In this document: piece after piece, positions 16,401 through 22,644 of the stretch
Layout: every line of letters starts with the position of its first letter
Numbering within the stretch: the first letter of the stretch is position 1
From: Rhodospirillales bacterium
GTDB lineage: Bacteria > Pseudomonadota > Alphaproteobacteria > Acetobacterales > Acetobacteraceae
Assembly: GCA_025362815.1 (NCBI GenBank)
Contig: JANYFG010000095.1
Location: forward strand, 1 to 32,508
Length of the DNA stretch: 32,508 nt
Reading direction: 5' to 3'
Notes under the pieces: generated by a model
What the model was told of the DNA's origin: nothing
Seen by the model: the letters and a program-made list of their open reading frames with translations, nothing else
Database searches by the model: none
Made by a program: the position numbers and the translations under genes

Positions 16401-16652
16401 GCACAAAATCCCGACCACCCCGATGCCCCCGTGTGCCTGGACATTGAAATAGACGGCGTTCTGTTGGCGCGAACCCTCGCCAACCGCCATCGCCCGGATT
16501 TCGAGGCGATCAGCCCGCACAGCGCCTGGACCGGCTTTTACGAAACCTTGCCGCGCAATCTGGCAGGCGAGATCAAGGTCTTTCGTTCGATGGACCGAAA
16601 GCATCTGCCCCTCGCCCCGGCCGGCCGCAAAGGCGCCACCCGCGCGGCATGA
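13485..16652 (+). CDS. Large S8/S53-like peptidase with C-terminal Hint domain
   Basis: The 1055-residue protein has four parts. Residues about 115-535 are a subtilase/sedolisin-like domain with Asp127 (GILSDSFN), Glu160 in DEGRAMAQLIH where subtilisins have His, Asn242 (AAGNSG) and Ser473 (GTSAAAP). Residues about 540-755 are Gly/Thr/Ser-rich beta-repeat sequence with an autotransporter-like GTWSTANDWS start. Residues about 763-905 are a Hint (Hedgehog/intein) domain starting at Cys763 (CYVAGTQIQTPSG) and containing SPQHAMYLDG and HDLIWAEGA. Residues about 958-1045 repeat a small domain found in the next gene. There is no signal peptide, so type I or other leaderless export is possible. The start has a good AAGGA site. 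Secreted or surface location is an inference. Confidence 0.8.
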   Translation: MTLTHRQPGDQFQPDQPDAQAPDISSLWVDDSMPTVPAARPASVTMREDSLVVPAILIQAESDDQVFAHQTPVAGTQAVTQASPGTPATNNSAVHALRVDIAKATYTVPVTGHTLDGAGLKIGILSDSFNLLGGEATDQANGDLGSSVTILKEGGSGRDEGRAMAQLIHSIAPNAQIYFYTATATESDFANGIKQLAANGCTVIVDDVIYLDEPFYQDTGVVTKAVEQVIGQGVSYFTAAGNSGRNYYESSFTPITVTLAGLGTVKAHNVHDGGGGDSPYEKVEFTANSSGNSTLEFTLEWTEAFSTGPSQRQYNIGVALYDLSGNFVKKYALSNLFGNPVLQITDTLAIQGEYRLVFYQTSGSVAPGTFKIIMSQNSTGVIDGVGAGFGSGTSYGHEIVAGANTVAAVNYQQTPASGTATPVVESFSAQGGGLIYINSAGTTLATPVASGNPDFAATDGSPTSVFASFFGTSAAAPNAAAVDLLVIQANSRLSNVQQTYVLAQAAVSTGDSRLGGAGLIQADVAVGFAVTAATTPIWQGGSGVGTGTWSTANDWSNNAVPTSTDAVSIGNGIGTLSGSYVVTFNLAGASIAALTVDGGVASIVPDLRIAATNSLSVSGSITVGSGLIEVLGTLGVAGALLANTRSGTGITIAAGGLLSVGGTDALGIRFSGTGGSVSFQATDSNTLTTGLTGVIANFNAGDTLELSGLSYSNALGVAYSNLTASIYDGSISNVVAQLALQGGFSGLALTRDTLTGGTLIVACYVAGTQIQTPSGLRAVETLAPGDCVSTVSGASPPIAWIGRRSYAGAFLYGQATLMPIRIRAGALAPGVPIRDLLISPQHAMYLDGALVPAADLVNGVSIFQDTSFDRVDYVHIELAEHDLIWAEGAACETFVDDGGRGVFHNAAEYYRHHPLRLRQPARYCAPRLQDGYALEALRQRLAQRAGLDVPVAPPAALEGWLEFIGPGFVAGWAQNPDHPDAPVCLDIEIDGVLLARTLANRHRPDFEAISPHSAWTGFYETLPRNLAGEIKVFRSMDRKHLPLAPAGRKGATRAA

Positions 16653-17719
16653 CAAACCCGGCGCTCGAGGGCCATCTCGATGAGGTGCGTCGTGGCCTGC
16701 TGCGCGGCTGGGCGCTCGACCCTGCGATGCCAGACGACCGCATCAGCCTGCTGATCACGGCCGACGGTGTGCTGCTGGGCCGCGTGCTCGCCAATCGCTT
16801 CCGCCCCCATCTGCACGCACAAGGGCGCAGCGACGGCCGCCACGGCTTCGAACTCCACATGACCCCGCCTTTGTCGCCGCTCGAACCCCACGTCATCGCG
16901 GTGCGTCGCGAGCATGACGGCGCCCATCTTCCCGGCTCACCCGTCCGACTGGCAAAAGCCACCACGTGCGACCCCACGATGCAGCTCGAATTGGCGAACA
17001 TCCTAACCGACGCTGCCGATTTGGTGGAATTGCAGAACAGGCTGACCTTCCTGGCCGCGCAAACCGAGGCCTTGCTGCAACGCCACGCCGACCTTTCCCG
17101 ATCGGCAGAGGCGAAAGACCGGCTGGCGCATCATCGCTTCCGGTGGAACGCCTCGGAAGCCCCCACGCTGCCGCCCGCCCGAACGGTCCTGCTGCTCGCC
17201 GAAGCGTTGCCACGTCACAATGCAGACAACGTGGCCAGCACCGTCCGCGCGCTCTACGACATTGGGCTGGACGTGGTGCTCACAGCCACCAACCGGGGCC
17301 ACGCGCCACAACCGGATCTGCCCGCCATCATTCACGAAGCGCCATGGGTGGCCTCAGTGGAGGAAACCCTCGCGCGCCAGACGGGCGTTTTCGATGCGAT
17401 CGTGTTGTGCACATCATCGCTCGCTGTTCGCTACACCGGCTTGCTGCGCCATTACCAGCCGCAGGCGCTGCTCATTCTGCTGCTCCCGCAGGGGCTGCGA
17501 CACAGCGAAACGGCCGTGCAGGCGCAAAAGGAACAGAGGCCCGAACTGCTCGATCAGGCCGCGCAACTGCTGGCGCACGAACAGCGGGCGATCCGCGATG
17601 TCGACATCGTTGTGGGACAATTGGACAACCTCGCGGCGCTCGCACCCGGCACACGCTGTGAGCCCAATTTGCAAATGGCGTTCGCGGTATTCAGCCCAGC
17701 TCGACCTGATAACGAATAA
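16649..17719 (+). CDS. Glycosyltransferase-lobe-like protein with N-terminal shared domain
   Basis: This 356-residue protein overlaps the protease-like gene by ATGA and is probably co-translated with it. Residues about 5-75 form a small domain with [10 protein letters not shown] and LANRFRP, clearly related to the C-terminus of the upstream protein (FVAGWAQNP, LANRHRP). Residues about 112-160 are helical, perhaps coiled coil. Residues about 178-345 look like the N-terminal Rossmann lobe of GT-B (GT4-type) glycosyltransferases, including the [13 protein letters not shown] and [17 protein letters not shown] stretch. The donor-binding C-terminal lobe is missing, so catalysis is doubtful. The family is not named. 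The 3' end overlaps the convergent GNAT gene by 29 bases. Confidence 0.65.
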   Translation: MTNPALEGHLDEVRRGLLRGWALDPAMPDDRISLLITADGVLLGRVLANRFRPHLHAQGRSDGRHGFELHMTPPLSPLEPHVIAVRREHDGAHLPGSPVRLAKATTCDPTMQLELANILTDAADLVELQNRLTFLAAQTEALLQRHADLSRSAEAKDRLAHHRFRWNASEAPTLPPARTVLLLAEALPRHNADNVASTVRALYDIGLDVVLTATNRGHAPQPDLPAIIHEAPWVASVEETLARQTGVFDAIVLCTSSLAVRYTGLLRHYQPQALLILLLPQGLRHSETAVQAQKEQRPELLDQAAQLLAHEQRAIRDVDIVVGQLDNLAALAPGTRCEPNLQMAFAVFSPARPDNE

Positions 17720-18128
17720 AGCCACGATTCTCCGCCACCTTGTCGTAAAGCCGGCGCGCGGCGGTGTTGGTTTCGTGCGTCATCCAATAGACCCGGCAGC
17801 AATCCCGTGCCCGCGCCCACTCCCCCACCGCCGCGATCAATGCGGCGCCCACGCCCTTTCCCCGCGCATCGGTATGGGTGAACAGGTCTTGCAGGTAGCA
17901 CACGTCGGGCGCCGACGTGTTGGCGTGAATAAGAAAATGCGTAATGCCCAGCAGCACCCCATCGATCTTCGCCCCAAAGGCATGCATGCGCGTATCGTCC
18001 TGAAACCCGCTCCACGCCCGATCGTACATCGCATCCGGCAGGCTCCGCTCGTAGAACGTCATATACGCGCGAAACAGGCCTTCCCACGCCGGGCGATCGG
18101 CAGGCGTCAGTTTTTCAACAATGATCAT
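17691..18128 (-). CDS. GNAT family N-acetyltransferase
   Basis: The 145-residue protein has the GNAT layout. An N-terminal helix-rich part is followed by the strand [10 protein letters not shown], the acetyl-CoA pyrophosphate loop [11 protein letters not shown] and the late [24 protein letters not shown] segment, read in two parts. It should acetylate an amine or similar group with acetyl-CoA, and the acceptor is unknown. The ATG at 18128 overlaps the HAD gene stop (ATGA), making it the last gene of the minus-strand block. An upstream in-frame extension is ignored because it reads through the HAD gene. Its role may be to acetylate the product of the pathway, though a stand-alone role is possible. 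Confidence 0.85.
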   Translation of the reverse strand: MIIVEKLTPADRPAWEGLFRAYMTFYERSLPDAMYDRAWSGFQDDTRMHAFGAKIDGVLLGITHFLIHANTSAPDVCYLQDLFTHTDARGKGVGAALIAAVGEWARARDCCRVYWMTHETNTAARRLYDKVAENRGFIRYQVELG

Positions 18129-18871
18129 GACAGGTCCTTGGCTATGGCCGCCCGAAGATCCGGGTAGGAATCGAACGCGGCGTCCGACTCCGCATAAATT
18201 CTGGCGCGCGAGAGGGCATCGCACCGCTGAATGGCACAGCAATTGAGGGCCTGCCTGCCCTGCACGATATCAGACGATGAATCGCCGATCATCCAAACCC
18301 TGGCATCAGATTCCAGCTCCAGCTTCTCAAGCGCCATACAGAACGGCACCAGGCCGCTCTTCTCCACACCGGCTTCCTCCGATGTCACCACCACGTCGAA
18401 ATACCGTTCGATCCCGAAATGGATCAATTTACGGAATTGGATCTGCGCGGTCAGATCCGTCACCACCGCCAGGCGAATTCCGGCCGCGCGCAATTCGATC
18501 AGCAGATCCTCCGCACCTTCGAAAAGCTGCGCGCTGGACAGCATGCTGCGCCAGAATGTCTGTTCCAGGTCGAGTGCCAACAACACCTGGGTGCGAAACC
18601 CCAATATCTCGATGGTGCGTTGAAAATACAGCAGCCGGCTATGCGAGGACGCCGTGTTGCCGAGCCGCGCCTTCACGTCGAGGCGCGCCTGGGCAAACGC
18701 CGCGTCGAACGACGGTCCCGCCACATTCAGCGAAAGCGCCATCTTGGCGCGCGCCGCCTCCATCGCCTTGGGCTGTGCCGTCGCAAAATCATAGAGCGTA
18801 TCATCAAGATCGAACAGAACCGCCTTCGGGCGTTCGACGAAAGCCTGGGGATTGATCATCCGAAGCGTCAT
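18125..18871 (-). CDS. HAD superfamily hydrolase (phosphatase-like)
   Basis: The 248-residue protein has all four HAD motifs: FDLDDTLYD with Asp21 and Asp23, VVTDL, the Lys in VEKSG, and [10 protein letters not shown] helical cap lies between motifs I and II, as in subfamily I. It is most likely a cytoplasmic phosphatase for a small phosphorylated metabolite. It begins 2 bases after the kinase-fusion gene stop and overlaps the GNAT start by 4 bases. In this setting it could remove phosphate from an intermediate made by the aldolase-like or kinase domains. An alternative start 4 codons inside is possible. Confidence 0.88.
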   Translation of the reverse strand: MTLRMINPQAFVERPKAVLFDLDDTLYDFATAQPKAMEAARAKMALSLNVAGPSFDAAFAQARLDVKARLGNTASSHSRLLYFQRTIEILGFRTQVLLALDLEQTFWRSMLSSAQLFEGAEDLLIELRAAGIRLAVVTDLTAQIQFRKLIHFGIERYFDVVVTSEEAGVEKSGLVPFCMALEKLELESDARVWMIGDSSSDIVQGRQALNCCAIQRCDALSRARIYAESDAAFDSYPDLRAAIAKDLS

Positions 18872-18873
18872 AC

Positions 18874-20949
18874 TCAGCCCCGTTGCTGCATTTTTTCGGC
18901 AATCCGCATCAGCACGCACAGCTGCATGATCCCAGACATGCCACCTTGCCACCCCGGTGCTATCGGCAGCAACTCCTCCAAATGCGGCACCAGCGTGGCT
19001 GCCGCGAAGGCCACATCCTCGGCGGCGATATCGCCCTCCACCCAAAGCTCCGTCAGGCCGTCTGTGGAAGCTAGGTCCTGATCCACCTTCAACGTGGCCA
19101 GCCCGATCAGCACGCGCGCCAGCTCGCCGTATTCGATGGGATCGCGCATCCGCACGCGCAGGCGCCACGGGCTCGGGCGTGTCGCAAAATCCGGCGTGGC
19201 CGGCTGCAGCGAAAACGCCAGATCCGCCGTTGCGGCTTGCGGCGCCACATGACGCAGAAAATCCGCTTGCCGCCGTTCAAGCGAGGCCAGCACCTGGTCC
19301 AGCGCGTGGCCTCGCAGATTGACGTCCCGCTCGATCTTAAAATGCCGACGCAGATCCTCGTCCATGTCGAGGAAGATCGCCACGTCCATGCGCCGCCGCA
19401 GCGACGGCGGTTGCAGCGCGTGCAGCCCGCTCGCCAGCACCACATCGTTGGCACCGATCAGTCGGCGATGCGTGAACAGACCTGTTGCGTGATCGTAATG
19501 CCGCGCCCGCACCGCCTGCCCGGCCAGCAGCTGCAACACATCGCGGGAGAAGCCACGCAGATCGTTGGCGCGCGGATCGAGATGCGTCAGGCTTTGCCAC
19601 AACGGCCCCCGCCGCTCGAACAGATGGTAGTCGTCGCCAGACACGCTGGCGACCGCGTTTTCGCCCAGCAAACCCGCCAGCGCCGCACTCAGCGTATCCT
19701 TGCCGGTGCCGCTGTCGCCAGCGATGCCGATCAGCAGGGGGCGGCGGGACAGATGGTAGAAATCGTTATAGGCCAACGCACGATTCAAAATCGCGCTGGC
19801 CAGCACAAGACCCAAAGCGGTGAGCGTCGTGATCCCCAACGACAGAATCTGGGCAGGTAGAATGCCCGGATGCAGCGTGACAAAGGGCGTGCCGAAATCG
19901 CCTCCGGCCACCGTAAGACGGGCCCCAGTGGCCACAGGGCCTTTCACCAACACAAAGCAAATTGCAAACAGAACGCCGATGGCAGCGCCACCGCGGGTGG
20001 CACGCAGCTGGTAGATCACCAGGAACGGCAGCACCCAGAAATACCACCCGAACGACGCCGGCGTCAGCAACAGGATCGCCATGAAGGACACGCCGAGGAA
20101 GCCGAACAGCAGCTCCATGTTCATCCGCCCGATGCGCCAGGCGGCGTAGATCAGCAGCAGATAGGTCAGAGGCATAATGAAAATGCGCGTGCCGTCGGCA
20201 AGGCTCACGGCCACATCGTAGATCTTGCCCATTTCGGGGCTGCCCAGCACCATCGCCTGCGGTCCCGCCAGCAACAGCCAGGGCCCCTGCGCCAGCACCA
20301 CCGTGATCAGCAACGCAGCCATGAAGCGCGCCACCCAGGGCCGGTAGCGGCGATTGACCCACAGGAACACCAGGATGAACGGCAGGCCGATGACGCAGCT
20401 CAACTTGGCGGCGATCCCCAACCCCAGCGTGCCGCCGCTCCAGACCAGCCGCCGCCGCTGCAGCATCAGCAATGACAGCGCCACGAGGAAGGTGGGCACC
20501 ACATCGGTCTGGCCGTGCCAGTAGGTGATGAAGATCGCAATCGGCGACCACCAGTAGAACAGGATCACCTGGCGGGTATGACGCCCCAGTGTGATGCGTT
20601 CGAGCGTGACCAGCAAAGCAAGATCGGCCGACAGCAGACTGACGCCAAAGCCCACCTGCGCCAATGCGTGGCCGGATCGCGCGAGGCTGTCGAGCAGCAT
20701 CCCCACCGCCACGAAGGGCGCATGGGCCAGATACATCACCGGCCCGTAGGGAAACGCCTGCGGGTCGCCGCCCAGACGGAGAAAGCCGCCCCAGGGGTCC
20801 AGTGACGGATGCTCCAACGTCCGGGTCAAGAAAAGCACAAACCACTGCTGCTGTATCAGCGGCACCAGCAACACCACACACGCCACACGCACCAACAGCC
20901 CCAGCCGGAACCAGGGATCACGCGAAATGGCGTGCGGGATTAGCGCCAC
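18874..20949 (-). CDS. Fusion of polytopic GT-C-like membrane glycosyltransferase and uridine-kinase-like domain
   Basis: This 691-residue protein has two different halves. Residues about 10-395 contain some ten or more hydrophobic helices, with YGPVMYLAH in the first loop region and a WWSPIAIFITYWHGQTD stretch typical of polyprenyl-phosphate-dependent GT-C enzymes (DUF2029/GT87-like). Residues about 400-600 are a cytoplasmic P-loop kinase of the uridine kinase/phosphoribulokinase type. It has Walker A GDSGTGKDT, SGDDYHLFE, YDHATGLF, LASGLHAL and FLDMDEDLRRHFKIERD. The last 80 residues are unassigned. Translation starts at a GTG (20949) that overlaps the GDPD-like gene by 10 bases. It probably couples phosphorylation to a membrane glycosyl transfer, which is an inference. 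Confidence 0.75.
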   Translation of the reverse strand: MALIPHAISRDPWFRLGLLVRVACVVLLVPLIQQQWFVLFLTRTLEHPSLDPWGGFLRLGGDPQAFPYGPVMYLAHAPFVAVGMLLDSLARSGHALAQVGFGVSLLSADLALLVTLERITLGRHTRQVILFYWWSPIAIFITYWHGQTDVVPTFLVALSLLMLQRRRLVWSGGTLGLGIAAKLSCVIGLPFILVFLWVNRRYRPWVARFMAALLITVVLAQGPWLLLAGPQAMVLGSPEMGKIYDVAVSLADGTRIFIMPLTYLLLIYAAWRIGRMNMELLFGFLGVSFMAILLLTPASFGWYFWVLPFLVIYQLRATRGGAAIGVLFAICFVLVKGPVATGARLTVAGGDFGTPFVTLHPGILPAQILSLGITTLTALGLVLASAILNRALAYNDFYHLSRRPLLIGIAGDSGTGKDTLSAALAGLLGENAVASVSGDDYHLFERRGPLWQSLTHLDPRANDLRGFSRDVLQLLAGQAVRARHYDHATGLFTHRRLIGANDVVLASGLHALQPPSLRRRMDVAIFLDMDEDLRRHFKIERDVNLRGHALDQVLASLERRQADFLRHVAPQAATADLAFSLQPATPDFATRPSPWRLRVRMRDPIEYGELARVLIGLATLKVDQDLASTDGLTELWVEGDIAAEDVAFAAATLVPHLEELLPIAPGWQGGMSGIMQLCVLMRIAEKMQQRG

Positions 20950-21527
20950 AGCGCCGGTGTTTTCGTGCAGACGGCTTCTGGCACGATGCCTTCACGGTCC
21001 AGCAACCCACGCATGTCCGCCACGTGGAATGGTTCCGTACGGCCCTGCAGTTCCGGGGAGACGAGGCACAGCGAAAACCCCGCCGCCTTCAGCCGGGACG
21101 CCTGCGTGCCGATGAGCGGAAAGCGCGTGAAACAATCCACCCACACCCACCGCACCAGCCCCGCGAGCGCCATCACCGTCTCGATCGTCTCGAACTCGGA
21201 AAGCCGCACCGCGCAGCGATTCTCGCCCATGCGGGCCGTCTTGATGAGAAACGGGAAGGATTGATCGAGGAAGAAAAAATCCGTGACGCCATGCTCCGCC
21301 ATGATGGCGAGCAACCGCTGCTCCAGACCCTCCTCCTTGGTGTTCAGGATCAGCAGTCGATGGCGATAATCCTTGATCCACTCCTCGAAGTCCACACCAT
21401 CGGCGAACGGGTCGTGATGGATGATGAGCTGCTTGCCCCGGCTGCGGATATCCACCTCGATGCCCAGTTCGGGCGGCGTTTCACGTAGTTGTGCCATGGT
21501 GTTGCGGCGATGCGAGACCAGAATCAT
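20940..21527 (-). CDS. Glycerophosphodiester phosphodiesterase-like protein
   Basis: The 195-residue protein is short but shows the GDPD core: SHRRN with His6-Arg7, GIEVDIR with Glu24 and Asp26, IIHHDPF with a second His and Asp39, and ILNTKEEG with the conserved Lys. These supply the metal and catalytic residues of enzymes that split glycerophosphodiesters into sn-glycerol 3-phosphate and an alcohol. It has no signal peptide, so it should act in the cytoplasm. It overlaps the GT2 gene by 4 bases and the fusion gene by 10. In this cluster it may cleave a phosphodiester-linked intermediate rather than phospholipid products. Confidence 0.75.
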   Translation of the reverse strand: MILVSHRRNTMAQLRETPPELGIEVDIRSRGKQLIIHHDPFADGVDFEEWIKDYRHRLLILNTKEEGLEQRLLAIMAEHGVTDFFFLDQSFPFLIKTARMGENRCAVRLSEFETIETVMALAGLVRWVWVDCFTRFPLIGTQASRLKAAGFSLCLVSPELQGRTEPFHVADMRGLLDREGIVPEAVCTKTPALWR

Positions 21528-22252
21528 GGCGCGTCCTTCTTCGATGCGGCCCCAAGGCTGCGGCGCAGATGCAGGCTGAACGCGATCGTGCGCCGGATGA
21601 ACTTTATCTTGCCGCGCAACGTGGCGTTCCAGTGTGAAACACCATGTGCGCGCTGCGGGAATTGCACCGGGAAACGGGCGATCCGCAATCCCTGCGCCCG
21701 GGCGGTGTAATAGGCATACAGATCAAGCGCAAAATCCTTCGGCGCCCCTTGCCACGTTGTAAAAAACGACCGGGAGAACATCGTCGGCTGGGCGTTCACA
21801 TCCCAAAATCGATGCCGCATCAGCAATGTCTCGAAGACCGACATTCCAATGGTAAATACGACGTCGGTCGCCGGGCGGCCCCTCCTTGCGCCTTTGACGA
21901 ACAGACGCTCCGGCATCGGCGACGCGTCGAACAAGGCCAGCCCCACCAGCGCATCGACCGGATCGGTCTGCATATCGGCATGTGTCCAGCCGAGAATGTC
22001 GCCACGCGCGGCACGCAGGCCCATCAGGATGCCATGGCCATAGCCCTCGTTGTGGGCCACACGAATGGATCGCACGCTCTCGCCATCGCGCAGGAGCGAG
22101 GCCAGCACCGCGGGAGAATCGTCGGTCGACCCGTTGTCGACGAGCACCACCTCCACGTCGTCGCGCGTGAAAGCCTCCCGACACCGCGCGACGACAAGGG
22201 GCAGGTTGCGCGCCTCGTTGTAGCAGGGGATGATCAGCGACAGGCGGATCAT
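21524..22252 (-). CDS. Family 2 glycosyltransferase (DPM/GtrB-like)
   Basis: The 242-residue protein begins SLIIPCYNEARNLP, the nucleotide-sugar-binding start of the GT-A fold. It then has VLVDNGSTDDS and the THADMQTDP metal-binding region, with Asp-rich acceptor residues. It has no C-terminal membrane pair, so it resembles the soluble dolichyl-phosphate-mannose-synthase type, which transfers a sugar to polyprenyl phosphate. Start and stop overlap gtrA and the GDPD-like gene by 4 bases. The pairing with GtrA is the usual set for making and flipping a lipid-linked sugar. Confidence 0.88.
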   Translation of the reverse strand: MIRLSLIIPCYNEARNLPLVVARCREAFTRDDVEVVLVDNGSTDDSPAVLASLLRDGESVRSIRVAHNEGYGHGILMGLRAARGDILGWTHADMQTDPVDALVGLALFDASPMPERLFVKGARRGRPATDVVFTIGMSVFETLLMRHRFWDVNAQPTMFSRSFFTTWQGAPKDFALDLYAYYTARAQGLRIARFPVQFPQRAHGVSHWNATLRGKIKFIRRTIAFSLHLRRSLGAASKKDAP

Positions 22253-22644
22253 GGCACCGCGCTTTCGGCAGGGGCGCGAAACACCAAAAACTTCATGCCT
22301 AGAAAGTTGATCGTGGCAGACACCAACGTTGCCAGAAAAAATGCTGCAACACGGGCATTTTCCCCGATCGGCAGTATTGCCAGCGCCACTTCATTCACGG
22401 CCACGTTGCCGCCGAGACTGAACAGATAAAGCAGCGTGAAACGCAACAGCACCGCGGCGCTGCCTTGTGCCCGGAATGTCCAATCGCGATTGGCGATATA
22501 GGCGAACGCGGCGCCTGTCAGAAACCCCAGCGCCTTGGCTGGCGCCACGGCCATCCCCGCGGCCATCAGCAGCCAATACGATGCAAAGTCGATTGCAACC
22601 GCTGTGATCCCCGCAGCAAGAAACCGCAGAAGCTGACGGCTCAT
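22249..22644 (-). CDS. GtrA-like family membrane protein
   Basis: The 131-residue protein has four hydrophobic helices and the GtrA landmarks: RFLAAGITAVAIDF at the N-terminus, FLTGAAFAYIANRDWTFR, split around the conserved NRxWTF, and a final FLGMKFLVF. GtrA-like proteins are thought to flip polyprenyl-phosphate-linked sugars across the inner membrane. The ATG at 22644 overlaps the upstream nucleotidyltransferase stop (ATGA). The longer upstream frame reads through that gene and is rejected. It sits directly before the GT2 gene, as expected for a functional pair. Confidence 0.9.
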   Translation of the reverse strand: MSRQLLRFLAAGITAVAIDFASYWLLMAAGMAVAPAKALGFLTGAAFAYIANRDWTFRAQGSAAVLLRFTLLYLFSLGGNVAVNEVALAILPIGENARVAAFFLATLVSATINFLGMKFLVFRAPAESAVP

